Counted from the first letter of the stretch, positions 11,881-26,435 are shown. The stretch is 64,000 nucleotides of DNA from Rhytidiadelphus loreus (GCA_947034895.1 OX344763.1:63569093-63633092), one strand, 5' to 3'. The notes: generated from the sequence alone by a model not told the origin. Numbers and translations: made by a program.

Positions 11881-14800
11881 GATGATCCCTATGCTCAGCC
11901 CAAGAATTGCTTAGCACGATGTCGTCCTTCATGACAGTGAAGGACGTTGCAAAAAGAAACTACACACCTAATATACCACAATGTTCACATGCTGGTCAAC
12001 ATGCACACCTTCTTTCATGTACAGATTGTACCGACAGAACTAATACAACAACATGGCCATGTAACGTTACATTCATGTCTAACGAACTGCTGATTCATTT
12101 ACTTGTGTAGTACTCAGTGCTCTTGGAATCTTCAATTGCAACGCCCAAAAACTAATGCTGTATGGAAGAAAGGGCTTGCAGGCTTTGCTGCTGCCTCTAA
12201 CATTTGCAACAATTTGTTGAATGTGAAGGATGTACACAGGTCATTTAATAAATGAACATTTGCACAACGCTTCACTTCCTCAAGCTTGCACACTGTTGTT
12301 GTCCATAAAATGTACGCTCTTATAACTCACATGCTTTATTTTCTAGAATTGTTATTTTTTTTAAAACAATGCATACACTGCGCTGTTACAAGAATGTTAC
12401 TGTGACAGTGCTCTTCGAAGCACACTTTCTGACCCTCTCCGACAGCGACTTGCTTGCATGCATGAGGAGGTCTGCTTTCTGGGTTGGACTCCGCCATTCT
12501 TTAGAACCTTATGTTCCCTCAATTCATTACACGTACATACTTGTGGTATGTACGTCCATCGACAAAATCATAATTCAAAGTCTATGTCTATTCGTACTTC
12601 TGCTTAGAAGCATTGCATTTCATATATGAACAGAATGTCTTCCTCAATGTCTGCTTCCTTTTTTTTTACTACAGATGAACGTGACGAAGCGCCGGACGTG
12701 TAATTAACGAGGCTCGTGGCATGGATTTTGAAATATTCCGTCCATTCATCCATGTTCAGTCCTACCTATGGTACATGCACAGCACAGCATGTGCATATTC
12801 TATCTAAGAATCTAAGTACTAGCAACCTTATCATGGACATGCAGATGGGAGTGCGTGCTACCAATTGGCAGGAAGTGCCTCATTAGTGACGGCATTTCGA
12901 GGTGAGGTACACATTGTTCACAAGTTCCGTCATCCCTAGACCAATAGTGGGGGAATACGTTTTCAGTAACAGTGAATGGTCCACCTTTCACTTTCAAAAG
13001 TAGCACGAAATTGCTTCCGATGAATGCTCAGTGACTGAACTCTGCTCTATGGCGTCGGAGTTAACATGACTTCAAAGAAGAGAACCCGAATTTGTCATCT
13101 TGGGAGAACACTTACTTGTACATGCAGACGGCGACGATGGATGCGATCCACAACGACTTCTACCGCCAGTTTCATGTGCACTTCTTCCTCTACCACGACG
13201 TCGATGTCATGCTTTCAAGTTCCCCATTTTGCTGCAAGACGCACTACACTGAGAAGGTCATACAGTCATCACACATAACATGCAAGGACTGTGCACAATA
13301 TGATGTCGCCCACTATGTGGTCATGAGCCCATTACAAGAGCACATGCAATAGTCGACGCTCATTTTCTGTCTTACATGGTGCTATTATCAAATCATTTGC
13401 CGTATTGCATGGGACAGAAGGGATAGTACTGTACAAGAATTTTCTACATGTCACGGGTATTCTGTACGCTGGAAGCGGTGGATTTAAACCGCTTTTACAT
13501 TATGCAAAATATCGGTCAGACCATGCCCACACTGTTCATGTAAAACGTGATTGCTGGGTCTCCTAGTATACATGTCCCACTGTACCTGCAGACCATTCTG
13601 CAGGCTTGAAGAGTGTGCAGTGTCCCTGGCACTAACATAGTAACATTGTCACTATAGTAAGGAAAATATCCTATACACAGGCACGAGAGGATATACAGAG
13701 CACATAGCGGCAACTTGCCATCCCTGTCCTCTGTAGAATGCTTGACAACAAAGTTGGCACTATGTGCACATACTGAACTACCCTTCCGCCATTGCTGCAC
13801 AAACTTGCTCATATAAGCAGTTGTCATAGTCTTGCTCCCATTGGTCGAAGGGGTAGCAGTCGTCATAGAACCAAGACATGCAGTACAAATGCTGTTTGTA
13901 TATATCGTCTAGGGTACTTGGCAAAAAATTGTTTCCACATACAAGACCCAGGTCACAGTACTACATGTGTGTTGTATAATGCGACACTAGGTTCTCTAAG
14001 TACAAGCAGAGGTCGGTATCCATGTCCTCTGAGAAGGTGTCGTCCTCGCCGTCTGCACATTCCCCCACACTACTGACGACGATGGCTTCCTCAATGTACA
14101 GTACGTCTGGTTCTGCGCACATGGCCGGTAGAACGACCTGTACCCACTGCCATGTAGTCACTACAAATGTGCATGTCCCTACTGAAGTCGTTGTCCATGT
14201 CTCTGCATGGAAGCAAGTGTGCGCAGTGGCGGACGGCAGAAGTCCATGAAAGATGTTGACGACGATGTCTGCCTTGACATCGTATAAAACAATGGAAGCA
14301 ACAGAAGAGGATTGCATATGTGCTACAAGTAGTACGTACATACTATGCAGAGCTGCAATTGCCGTAGTTCCTTAGCCCATATAGAAAAGTCCTGTTAGTG
14401 TCGAACATAACACTTGCGCTGAACATATTGGCGACATCCGAAGTACACGTCTGCCATCACTTGTGTAGGACAACGTGACATTGCCTCTGACAGCGAGTAC
14501 GAACAGAAACATGGAACGAAGACCGTGGAACAGAAATTGTGACTTCAAAACGAAGTGCAGATGAGCGCCATTGCTCATGACATTGCCCAGCACATGTGTG
14601 TAGTGTCAAAACGGTTGGAAGTTTTTTATCGGTTCATGCTCCTCGAAGCAAAGCTTGTACGCTGGCCTGCATGTTTTGCACAACAGAGCAGCAGAAGCGA
14701 AAACGCGGACAGCAAAGCAACAACAGCAACTGTCCCTATCTTTCTAGGAAGTGCACATCCAACCGTGTCATGCACATTTCTGAGGCCGCCAATATGTTCA

Positions 14801-16468
14801 GCGTGTAGCACTTGTACATTGTGTGCTCAGCCCTGCTGTCATACAGTACTGCCCAACCGTGACGACTGAAAACGCACCCGAAGTCTTGCCGGTGTGGACG
14901 CACTACACGTACAGTGCGACCCCACGAACAGGCATTGAGCATCCACGCGAATGTCCACCACGACGTCCTGTGAAACGGCAAGACATGAGAGCGAACACGA
15001 CGATGTCACGGTGGACATCACGCGTAATGTAGAGGCAGATGACATCGACTAATGTGTCGTCCTCCGTTGCGCAGTTTGTCATCGAAGCACGTGTCCACTA
15101 CTGCACGTACTACAGTAACAAGGCAGCCTGCACCTATTCGTGTGTGCACTACAGCACAACGTCTGCGCACGTAGCTTTCTTCACATCAGTGCTGCTATCT
15201 TGCAATGGTTGCTAATGCAGGAATGCATGACGGAAATCTAGTGAGATCCTTCCCGAAAGGCTTACCGCTAGCAGCACCAACTGATACGTGCGTCACGGAC
15301 GCTGCACTCCGTGTGTTTGACAACTTTGTCCAACAAATTGCGTCGTTCACATCCACCGCGTCTGCAATTCCATCCAGCGCAATTTGGTTCGGCACTTCGG
15401 ATGCTGCACGACTAGTTCTGCTGCCGATCGAACGACAGGCTCCTTCGTCGCCAATGGAAATTCACTGCGCCGCCACTCCGATGTGTACGGTAAGTGCAAC
15501 TTCACAACCCTAACACGCATTCCTTAACATTTGAATGCTTTCAATATTTTCTTCACTCTGTTGTACTGATTCCAATGTATGCTCTGCATGTATTTGTGGG
15601 TCACAATGTGGGCATCCCAATTAAGTTCATGGTGGCGCCATAGCCCGCACTATCCAGGGAAGCACGGTGATAGGGCCAGCATTTATAGGAGACCCACAAC
15701 CATAGGGTTCCTGCCTTCATATATGGCTGGACACAACGTCGGGTACGTATGTTGTTCAGAACACACTTTCTCATGCCAATTCTGTTTGCAATTGTTTTCC
15801 CACTTGTATGCAGGACATGAGCGCTGGGAAGTGCAGAACATTGGCCTCGAGCTCTTCGGCACGTCAGCGTCAATCACCACAGGTTCAGTTCTCCTCTCCG
15901 CAGACTCCGTCGTATCCCCGTCTTTGTGACCAGGTCACCAGGATGCAAGAATTCGGACTCACATTCTACCGAATATGTAGTCCATACCTACAATTGCTCT
16001 TCAGAATATTACTTCTTATACTTGATGGAAGTTGGGAATCGTAGGGGCGGTACTCCATTATCTAGAGACGAATTCGTACTACAACAATTGCTGGAACAGT
16101 ACATCGTGTGCACTGCACCATGTCATTTGGCGCCGTGTGCTTGTCATCAACACTGCGGGCACTATCTCTTCCGCTTTTCTATATTCGTTAGGTGCACTAC
16201 CAGTTTTTGTATGCTAGTGCCTAGGTCGGCACTCTTCCGCAGTATGAGTAGGCCGACACTGAATGTGTCGTGCTGCATGTTTGAGGCCGTCCTCATGTAC
16301 AGTGGGACTACATGTCCTCGACTACTAACGGCATGCGGCATTGATCATAGTACTTTGTACACTCAAATGTTTTAATGTCGTCCTCAGTTTGTTTTACACG
16401 TTCGTGTGCGATTTTTTGTGTAGGTATCATTTCGAAATTTGTGCGGGCGTACGTCTACGCTGTCAGAA
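11881..16468. other. Divergent intergenic region of element I
   Basis: 4.6 kb between the divergently transcribed TNP2 and TNPA-like genes. It presumably holds both promoters. Several 60-150-codon open stretches occur on both strands (for example 13092-13352 and 15205-15513, plus) but none has a recognisable domain. The sequence is dense in tgtac/gtacat and acatgt words, so protein-binding repeats are possible. The segment 15943-16035 and 16410-16468 has counterparts in element H. Confidence 0.5.
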
Positions 16469-19400
16469 ATGGCCCCCCGTCATGCAACACAGATGAAGCG
16501 CACAGAACTTAGTTCCCAAGCACGTGCCCAAAGAAGCACTGACAGAGAGAATGAGGACTTCGAAGTGAACCCTAGGGAGGCACACATGCGTATGGTGGGC
16601 GAAGTGCGCAGCAAGAGAGCACACGATAAGCAGGCGCTGAGTATTGGCCACCGCAAGGGAAAGGGCAAGCCATCTTCTTCGACGGCACGCACGAAGAAGA
16701 GGAAGGCTATGGTAGTGGAGGAGCGATCTTCTTCAGAAGATGAGCGGTCTGCGTTGCGAAGGCATGAAGGTCGCACCATAGCCGAAAGTGAGAGGTGAAT
16801 GCCATGACCTTCACCGAGCCTTATACATATTCCCTGTCATACCTGCATTTTTGTGGTGCGGCACTATGTTGTCGTCAGTGTTTGCAACGACGTCCTTCTT
16901 TTTCTCAAGTCGGCCATGTGAATATGGGTAGTGCAGATGATTACAGTCATGGAATAAGAGTACCTTGTCTATCCGTTTACATGTTGCGTTGAACATCAAG
17001 GTCGTTCCTGTGGACGTTTCGCTAAACATCATGGCCACTGCAATGGACGTCACGGAGGACATGAACGTCCTGTCCTCCACTATAGACGCGGACGTTGTCG
17101 GAGACGGGAGTACAGTCCTCCTGCAATTTGAAAGGGGGGCCGTCCACGTTGCACTCATGCACGCGGGTGCACCAATCGGCATGTATCTCATGTGCACAGA
17201 AGTTTCAGAATACCGTGAAGGGACAAGCGCAACAGCGTTTGAATATGGGAAACGTAATTCTGAAACAATGCGTGTGTATGTGCAGCCTGCCGTCTGGGAG
17301 TGCAGATGAAACGGACCAAGACAATGAGAATACAAGTGATGACGACGGAAAAGCAGAGGTCCCCGTGCAACAGCTGATGGACGTGGGTGGGAAGGTCATC
17401 AAGAAACCGATTCTGGTAGACGACATAGGCTTCCCACACGGGAAGATGATGAAGACTTTGCGTGAGGATGTCCGCTTGTTTGCCGCCGATTTGGATGTCA
17501 CCATGGGTTGGGAACAGCAAGAGAAGCAGGACCGCAAACGTCTATACGAAAGGCTGTATGCAGGTATGCACGCCCTTCTTCTCTTCCTGACGTCGAACAT
17601 GTCATACAAGTGTAGTCGCTGTTGTTTTGCACTGTACAGTCTGGGCGTGTGAGCTCTCATGTACAGCAACACTTTCTTCCAGTGCACTGAGGAGGACAGT
17701 ATGCACCGTATTTTATTGTCATTATTCCCGTCAAAAACGTTGTCAACATGTTCATCACTTTGCTCGTTCAGGCGTTGCAAAGTATAAGTACGAATGAGTC
17801 AATACAAAAGTAGAATTTGTTTTCACATGACCAACACTTATGTTTGTAGAGTGGCGTCTCATCGGCCCGTCGAAGAAGATTAGCGACCACTGGTTGGCAC
17901 CCTTGATTACCAAGGCCTTGATTCACGCTCGATGGAAGCTGAACTAGCTCATAGATGCCGAGAAAAAAAGACCTGCTGACGTCGACCTCCAGCAATGGAA
18001 TGTTCTTTGCGCCAAGCGGAAAACAGAGGAATCCAAGCAGTTGTCGGAGCACATGCGCTCAATTTCGAAAAGTAAGGTGTCGAGGACTACACAACTGCAG
18101 AACATTGAGAGGGACATGCTTGTGCAGCTGGTGAGCTTCTTTCATGAACATCTGACGTTATGTGCACATGGTACAAGGCTACAAGCTGTTGGATGTGCTA
18201 TTCACAGTGCAGAAAACGGCCTTCTCAATGAAGACGACAGTCACTCCACATTGAACGCATGCTTGGACTCCCATATGTTTGCTATAGTACGTTTACATGT
18301 GTCGACGCTGTGCCCTTGTGTAATAGCCCCATGCTTGCTGTTTGCAGACATTGTCAAAGAAGCATCCTCCACATCCAGACGAAGTGGAGAGCGCGGTTGC
18401 CATTGAATTCACTCGGCAGCAGGAGGAGAAAAGAAGACGTCCTACTGATGTGACGACAGATCTTGATGACGTGCGCAATCGATTGAACGCCATCGAGCTA
18501 TCAATGGCACTGCACCAGTCCAAAATTGATGCATCCCAACAGCGGTTGGAGGCTTTACTCATGGATGTGGTGCACAGTAATCGTGCTAGTGCAAGCAAAG
18601 GTGTCCCAGAGTTGCTGCAACCTTCCCTCTTGGAGACCGCTGATGATGGAGTAGTGGCTTCTAAAGAATGCGCTGCCTTTACACAAGCTGAAATGACAGC
18701 GCTTCTGGAAAGCGGCGGCGACGACGAAGTTCAAGACGGCACAGCAGTAGTTCACATTTCTGCAAGTGCAGTTGCTGAATCAGTGGACGTGCTACCGGTC
18801 ACTACAGTGACGGAGGTCATAGACGGTGCAACTGTAGGTGCTGTGAACTGTCCTCACGAAATCGAAAACTCCGTAGAGCCTACAGTATTGGAAAATGCAA
18901 AACATGATGTCGTCCAAGAGGTGGATGTGTATGCGCTTCCCGATGACATTGGCACAGCCAAATCCATTGAATTACAAGCCTGTGCAGAAGATAGTAGCAT
19001 GTACACAAAGGTGAGGAAAAGCGCCGTGTCAAAGTATTCACTTAAGCGTTTGGAAATTAGTGTCAAAGAGCAGTCCAGGTTGAAAAAGTTGTGGCATGCT
19101 TGCTCTAATGTCCGGAATCATGAGCTTCTAGAACTTCACATACTTGCTTGTGAGAGTGCAAGTGTAGGACGGCCTGCGCTACGTCTTCTAAGACACTGGA
19201 CTGTACTGCGGCATCCTTCCTTGTCTTTCTTTCTGCAGATTGTCTGTAGCTTCACCAGTTTTTGTCCTTGTCACATTTGAATCCATGTCATGTGCAACAT
19301 AGTGTTGTAGCCGATACGCATGTAGCACTCAACGTACCGTCTGTGTTTGTACATGCGGTTCTCAAAAGGTTATGTCAGGACCCTTTTTGCCCATGCGAAT

Positions 19401-19620
19401 GTGAGGACCAGTACATGAGCAGGGTACCTCTAACGGACTGTTGCACATGTAGGACAACCCAGGAATGCGAGGCACACCGGATCCGACGTTGCAAGTGAGG
19501 CGCACAGGAAGGACTCAACCGAAGGGGGCTCCTGCAAAGTCGCCTCCAACATTTAGAAGTCCGAAGTCCATCGCTGTGAAAGGACAAACATCATTCAAAT
19601 CCTGTGACATCGCACCCAAG
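16469..19620 (+). pseudogene. TNPA-like gene (Transposase_24, Ptta/En-Spm type) of element I
   Basis: The ATG at 16469 (MAPRHATQMKR) is conserved in element H (29767). Phase-compatible exons are 16469-16794, 17286-17563, 17850-18130, 18348-19010 and 19453-19620, all with GT/AG borders; later exons are unclear. The first exon is basic with an NLS-like KGKPSSSTARTKKRK and a Ser/Glu patch. The third carries the family signature (RPADVDLQQWNVLCAKRKTE followed by SKQLSEHMRSISKSK), matching the W...R.K.....N..NR pattern of Transposase_24 proteins. The fourth starts with KKHPPHPDEV and has a predicted coiled coil (DDVRNRLNAIELSMALHQSK). Exon 3 contains TAG at 17945-17947. TNPA-type proteins bind subterminal repeats and assist TNP2. 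The downstream region to 21.6 kb may encode a further C-terminal part (see 21328-21615). Confidence 0.65.
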
Positions 19621-22600
19621 GTCCACGACGTCTACATGTTCCTCATTGTGCCGCCGCATGTCCATATGTGCCGCCTGTGCACTGCAACTGCTGTTCAGCA
19701 CACAGTCGTACAAGTAGTATTCACTACATACTCACTGCAACGCGTAGCTTCTCCTCAATAGAAGTCGCAGCACTAATTACTTTTTTTGGGAATTGCAGAC
19801 TCTTGCAGGTAACAAAGCGGACGTGTCAAAGAGGAAGTAAATGACTACATGCCATTTCTGTTTGGCATTGTGTGCAGAAGCTGAGCAGACATGCTGACGA
19901 CAACGACGCTGCCTTGTGCTATCAGCATTCCATTGGCATGGAAGTTTTACGAGAATGCCATGTCATCTGCTTCATCAGCCAACAAACTGTTGTGTGCCTC
20001 TTGTCTGCCTACATATTTTGGATGTAGCACTGCCCTAAGTACATGTACAGTGTATAGGCGGATTGTGAAAAGGGACTTATCGTAGCCAGCAGTTTTGTGC
20101 ATCCATGTATATAGTGAAGGCAGTAGGATTCATTTTTCTTGTTGCGCAAGTTTGTCAACGTTGACACGGTTCTTATGGTATTGTTGTACTTCCATAAACT
20201 TAAACAGTTGATTAGTAACGGCAATTCTACAGTAAAATAGCAGGTAGTGCTACTATTGCATTTCTGATGTGTTGGCCATGCTCTTGTGCACCTCTCTAAT
20301 AATGTTCAGCATGACTGAAATGGAATGTCCAGTTTGTGGTGCAGTACGTGCAGTGCTTCATGTTCATATACCAGTATATCGGAGTTATCAGTAATGTATT
20401 GGTACGTCTGAAAACATAACCTGGGAAACTGGTAGCCTTGCAGTAGTACTGTAGACAATGACTACTAGAAGTACTCGTACCGGATTGCATGATGTGTCGT
20501 GACTTGTGCGTTTCTGAGGCGTCATGGAACACAGCTGTCAACATACACAGAGAATGGAGCCAGAGCACACTGAATTCAGTTCAAGTGTTCAGGTGACTCT
20601 ACATAGTGTCTGTGAAAATTAGACGCTTTACAAGATCATCCCACGGCATTTGGAGAACTGTGTAATGCAGTCTTCTGTGCATCTTGCATGAAGGCAACTA
20701 CGTTGTTGAGTTGTTGTCAAGTAAGGAAGGACCAGAAGTATGCCATCGTACTGACTTTGCGGTGCCTTTATCTGACATTCCCAGAGCAAAAACCACGGAA
20801 GCGCCCGACTGACTTGAACAAATGGAAGAGGAGGACGACATGGCTGAACCTGTAGCTGACGCTTCGGTCATGTCATTGCCATTGTTTGTAATGAATGACT
20901 ATGTCACTGTTGCGAGATATTTGCAGCCGGAGCATACTGTCTGTAGTGCTCAAGGGAGTTCCGGGTATCATTAGGAGTGTCGGCAACACATTGCAGTGAT
21001 AGCTTCTATTCTGAAGCAGTAAGTACGGAATGGCAAACTATGCATGTGTGGTTACAAGATGCCCGGCTCAGAAGATGGACATCTCTGCAGTGGACGTTCC
21101 GCAATAAGGTGAGGAAGTTATTTTCGTGTCCTTTCCACTAGTTTCATTACGTCTTCAACTTCAGGGCGTGCACAACGTTGTAGTTATTCTAAAGTGCATG
21201 CATGCTGGCAATGTTCTCATGTATAGCGCGCAGGACAGTAATGTAGGTGTATGCTGGAGTATGAGTCCGTCTGAGGACGATTCACTGCCATTCGAAGAAG
21301 GCGTTTGCAAATGCGGTTTGCTCCTTCTTGTGCGCGCGAAATGTCCTACTGTTTGACCTCAGAGATTGGAAGACAGTCTTGCCACATGCACCTGCGCAGC
21401 CGTGGCTATGCCCGTTGGAAGTCGCTGGGAAAAAGGCAGACTCTGTAGTCGTATGCAGAGACTTCTGCATGTTCAATTGCAGAACCTTGCCAGCAGAGCA
21501 ACTTCCATTTGAATGGAATGAAATACCGATTGACTTGCATGCGATATACGAAGGTGAACGTCTTCTCCAGTGTACTACCTACGGACATGCTTGTACACGG
21601 AGGGGAATCTTCTAAGTATGAGGAAAGTGAAAGCGCTTAATTGTGTCCATTGTATGAGGCATGTGAACAGAAAGAAGTGCACAGAAGAAGTGATGGCCGT
21701 GTGGGTACAGGTTATAGCATGCTCTTTTTCTTTCTTTATATTGCAGTTATTTCCATCTTTTGGTGGGGAGTCACATTTGTTCTGCAAGACGAGCTGTCGT
21801 TTATTCAAGAATACTAAGAGAAGGCTTTCAGTAAACACTGTCTGCTCTGTGTTTCCGTATTTGATGGCGGGCCATGCTATCATGTTATTCATGCAAGTGC
21901 GTGCAATAGGAGACGCCGTTATGACGTCGAAGGCGTTTTTCGTATGCCTTACAGTGTTCGGAGCGTGACCATGCTGACGAGCAGAACTAGTAATCCGCAT
22001 GATGAAGTACACATCATGTTAGCTTTGTTCTATGTAGCCATAGAAAATTGACCTAAACTTCAGTTCCTTGCTTGGTCATGCTAGTTAGCAATCATTTAAT
22101 TCGCAGCATGCTATAACTTCTGTGGACGTTTTTTCTTTCCTAACATTGGCACTTACAGTACCAATGTTCAATGCAGGCCATGACGGCAACTGTAGGTAGC
22201 AGCAGAAGCTGTCGGCAAGTGCTACAACATGTGAACAGCACAGTGCACACAATTTCCGAAAATGGTAAGAACTGTCATCTGAGATATGACAATGACGAAA
22301 CACTTGTTCTTCTGTCGATGTTGTGTTCTGTTGTGCATGCCCAGTCTTCTGAAAGTGTGCATGTTTGGAGTAGGCAACTGCAGTGATCACTGCTGTACTC
22401 ATCTTATGCAAGTCCTGCACGGCAGATCCCACGAAAGCAGGAGTGCATGATTTTGCATTACTAGTTGTATTGTATAAGTATATGCGCTTCTACAAAACAT
22501 GGCACTTTAGACTCACACGGAAAATTTCCTACCTCATGGCCACGCAGCAAGTATGTTTGCAGAGCTCTTCTAATGCATGTGTAGTTACTAGAATTTGTAG

Positions 22601-24220
22601 AGATTGGTGGCTTCTATCCTAAATGGGCTAGTACTTTGCCTTAGTAGTTCAAAAGGCCACACAATGGACTAAGGTCACAGAATGAGTCGCCAGTAGGGGC
22701 TCCATGGTCTGTTGCGAGTCTCTCGGAAGGGGTTCACTTCAACAACAATTTCATCTGAGAATACAGTGATGTAGTGACAAAGATACTGTACGAAAGAAAA
22801 ACTAACAGTAACATACAGTACATGACTGTCATCAGCAGCTGCGACTACTACCATTGTAGTCTTGCTTCAAAGCTTCATATGGTCGAACAGTATTTGCAGG
22901 GTTACAGTTTCAGAGGAGCGCCGTTTGGAGGCATGCTCTTTGCTTCCAGAGGAATGATAAACTGCACAGTCGGACGCTGTACATGCATGCGACGATGCCG
23001 TCTGTCCATGGTAACGACCCCAGTGGATAGTGTCCTGAACATGTACATGCTTCATGTAAGCTTCGTTTGTGGTAGATGCAATGACCACTTGTTCTGTCAA
23101 ATGCGTGTCTGTACACATGATGAATATGCTCATGAGAAGGAATACGAAACGCCGGTAGCTATACGTATGTTGCTGTATACCTAATGCACTTGTCACAGAC
23201 AGGATTCCGAACAGTCGTACATGCAATATTTTCATTCAAGTACCTAGAAGTGCACAATGTCCAGTATGCGATACATTGACCTTGTACTGGAATTTCATTT
23301 TGAAACAACCGTACGTGCACAACAGACTGGCGCGGCGGAATGGGACCAATGATACAAACAATTGCTGCGAAAAAGCAGTTCTGTAGTGGCAATGAAACGA
23401 AGCTGCAATTGCTTTCTATGTAGGCAACGAGCTCCTCGTCAAAGAACTTGGACAGCACGAACATCTACAGCTCATGTCCACTTTGCCTGGAACATGAATG
23501 CCGTGCTTCATATATGGTTGTCATGTACTGTCGGCAACTGATGCTCCTACTCTCATACATACAAACACGAGGTGACAAGAAAATCGACTTTGAGCTTTGT
23601 GAAGATGCCATGTTCACGCTACTAGTGTCACGTATGCACTGAGACAGTAAGATATTGTCTAAATGAAGGTCTTTGCATTGGTATTCATGGAGATATTGTT
23701 TGTCCACATGTTCAGGAGTTGCCATTCATGCACTTCTTCGTGACGGAGGTAATGCTGAGCAGAAGAAATGGCACTCAGGTTTGTGCACTGCTCACCTAAT
23801 GTACATACTCGTGCCACCCACATTTTCAAATTTGTACTTTGATGCGCATTGCTTGCTCCCGCCATGAGCCTATCATACAACTTCTTTTCCCAGAATAGGA
23901 AGTGGGCATGTGTAGCAATGTATTCGTGTGCTAACTAGACAAAATCACGCAATGCGTTTGTTGACGGTCTTCATGTTCTACTGATGTAGGTTCTCATCAT
24001 ACACTACTTCTATCCAAGAAGTGCAATTGTAATCTTGCTGGTGCTTGGCGGACTGTACTCTTATCAGCTGTAGTCCTACTTCTCTTCTACGAATGGTGGC
24101 AGTGACCGTGCTGCATCTGCAATGACATGCTGTCATTTCGACGTCCACGAGGAGGCTTGTTGTTGCTTCAGCGGGGTCATGCTGTGGACATGCAGTTGCC
24201 GACGTTAGTTGCATTATCAG
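19621..24220 (+). other. Right half of element I: degraded continuation of the TNPA-like gene
   Basis: Many short open segments are present but I could not build a phase-consistent gene. Candidates are 20811-20975 (acidic, with EQMEEEDDMAEPVADASVM) and 21328-21615, with VVVCRDFCMFNC then PFEWNEIPIDLHAIYEGERL. The latter weakly resembles the C-terminal domain coded at 40495-40731 in element E. The segment 22160-22340 aligns with 31400-31580 of element H, but no frame is conserved between the copies. I find no clear counterpart of the FCP1-like domain of element E here. Confidence 0.35.
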
Positions 24221-24416
24221 CACTAGAAGAAAACTCTGTTCAAATCCCTGAAAATACGTCACCTAGATTTTGTTAAGTTCCCGTTTCAAAACGCAGAAAA
24301 ACGCAGAAAAACGCAGAAAAACGCTTTTTCTGCGTTTCGATTGCGTTTTGAAACGGGAACTTAACAAAATCTAGGTGACGTGTTTTCAAGGATTTCAACA
24401 CAGTTTTCTTCTAGTG
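24221..24416. mobile_element. MITE C1, near-perfect foldback
   Basis: A 196-bp palindromic element with termini CACTAGAAGAAAACTCTG / CACAGTTTTCTTCTAGTG and duplication cag on both sides (24218-24220 and 24417-24419). The arms pair along almost their whole length around a loop made of repeated acgcagaaaa units. It inserted in element I after I itself arrived, since the matching site in H (about 33.86 kb) lacks it. Confidence 0.92.
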
Positions 24417-24419
24417 CAG

Positions 24420-26435
24420 GTACATGAATGTCAGAGCTGAATAGGATTATAAAGGGAGCGATCCCTATTTCTTTTTACTGAACCTCCGCAAAAGTTTTTA
24501 AAAAATGTGCAGGCCAACAACGTGAACGAAGCAAAGCAGTTGATGTCTAACCCAATCGGAAATGCGGCCGGCTGTGACCTTAATGTACGCACTTGTACAA
24601 GTTAGTTACTTGTTCAGCATTAGTGCAGTTCTTCGTTTTATTGAATTTCAGATTCTTCAATGTCACACCTTCTACATTCGCTTGTAGGTACTGCTAGCAT
24701 TGCTTACTGAATTCTCTCAGTGCAAGGCAATCACTGTATTGCCATTGGCATGTTTACTACTTGTTAAATTCTTGCAAATGCCATGGCACAGCAGGAAGAC
24801 GTTCTACATCTACCGAATTTGAAGGGGCGCCATGTCACCAATGCTGTTGTATCTTTGTACAGCACAAAAGATTCAGTTGTGTTGTGCATTTTGTAGGTTC
24901 GAACTTTGAGGGCAGTGGCGAGGACTTGCACTGTGGAACGCAATTGCTCTATGGTCGCGTCATATACTTGTGGTCGCAGCGAACAGTTTGAAGACGCAAG
25001 TCGCCATTTCACATGCCAGTATGTGCTATGCAAGCAACAACGACATCTCCAGTGTAGACCAATCCATAAAGTCAGCTGCGCATGGAGAAGACATACAACA
25101 CATGGCCACATGATGGTTGCTTGCATTGTAAGGTTTGTGAACTCTGCGTTGGAGGTATATACTGCATTACATACAATTACTCTGTTGTGAGGACGGGCTA
25201 CTTTCACGTTTCTGAGAATGAGATAGGAAGTATGCTTGACGCCGCTCGTTCTTCTTCGAGGTTTACTGCGCTGCAGTAAGTGTGCATGCAACATTTTCCA
25301 ATAAATCTTCTCCTTTCTGTGAACAGAGAGTCTGCATTGTGGTCATTGGACATACATTCTCCCGTATGTAGAGAACAATGCTTTGAACATTTCCTGTAGC
25401 ATGTTCACAACTTGCTTGTTACGCTCACCATTTTTCTATTAGTATGAAACATACTTAGACGAAGATGTCAATATTTCCAGAATGACGTCCATGCGGTGAG
25501 AACATGAGCATTTTGTACATGAGTGTGCACAATCCGGCATGTATGACATGCACGACTGCATGAGGCCGTTGAGCAATATAGAACAGGCGTTCACTGAGCA
25601 TGTTCTACAGCATGTGCGTACAAATGTGAACAGCACGGTGCACTCAACGCCTCTGAACGCAGTATGATCAGTCCATACTAGAAGGTTTTTGTCGACACAG
25701 ACATGTGCACTAGCATGATGGAAGGATTTCCGTAACAGGGCTCAACATATGCCAAACGTATGCACTGTAAGAGAGCATGTTGGGTTTGACATAACTCATG
25801 CCAAATGCACAACATGTAAGAGTGACTTTTAATGTCACAAACTATGTCGAAGAAGGCGACCAGAACACGTTTAACCGTCAGAAATTGACGTCCGCAGCGC
25901 CTGCATGAATGTGACTGCCGACCTTACAATTCATTCGTTAGACATCTGATACAGCACGACTTGTCCTAAAAAAACATCAATATGAATGGATCCCTTGTTG
26001 CTGATGACATACTCCGAAACATCTTCCGGTCTGGTTGAACGTCCATGTAAACGCTATTCGCTGTGGAAACCTCCGTCACCGACTGCTCATACGGCAGGCC
26101 ACGTCACAATCTATCTATGCCACGTCATTTCCTAAAAACGTGCACATCATTTTCCATGTCAGTAGCGGGCTACGGCCAAAATAATTTTGGGGGCAGTCCA
26201 CGACCAGCTGGCGCTGACGTGTTTGCCAGGTGTCAAGCATTTCGCCAGAAAATTCAACATGTCTCCTGTGGTGTTCTACTGAAAACAAGTGACGTTTCTT
26301 TGGATTTCCTCGCGTTTTTCCCTCGTCCACTTCGACGGATTTTCCTAAGCATTCACAGGAGACATGCCTAATGTCAAACGCAACATGTACCTACGTTCCT
26401 CGGATCGTCCAAAAAAACTAAGCTTCCTCATAGTG
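24420..26435. other. Right non-coding arm of element I
   Basis: No gene is recognised. The last 330 bp up to the terminus are the most conserved part shared with element H (36168 end). They contain repeated cacgtcat/atgtcat and cttcgacggattttcct words that may be subterminal binding sites. Confidence 0.5.

Larger units (their letters stand above)
3410..26435. mobile_element. CACTA element I, about 23 kb, TNP2 and TNPA-like genes divergently arranged
   Basis: The left terminus is CACTAGTAGGAGCGGCTG at 3410. The right terminus, read inward from 26435, is CACTATGAGGAAGCTTAG, and both are followed by tttttgtggacg/ttttttggacga. Flanking trinucleotides are tgc (3407-3409) and tac (26436-26438), a duplication with one mismatch. 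Removing the element and one trinucleotide restores the reading frame of the host gag-like ORF, which supports both borders. It contains a TNP2 transposase gene on the minus strand (7306-11880), a TNPA-like gene on the plus strand (16469-19620 and perhaps beyond), a MITE C and an AT-rich TIR element. Homologous to element H. Confidence 0.85.

Noticed and set aside
13092..13352. Open frame with DFYRQFHVHFFLYHDVDVM in the middle of element I
   Set aside because: No recognised domain, no phase-consistent neighbours, and no counterpart seen in element H or E.
22774..23184. 136-codon ORF in the right half of element I
   Set aside because: No domain, composition typical of the surrounding decayed sequence, and not preserved in element H.
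19621..26435. Ulp1-type protease domain, which some plant transposons carry
   Set aside because: I looked for the His-Asp-Gln-Cys pattern in the open segments and found no convincing order of motifs.
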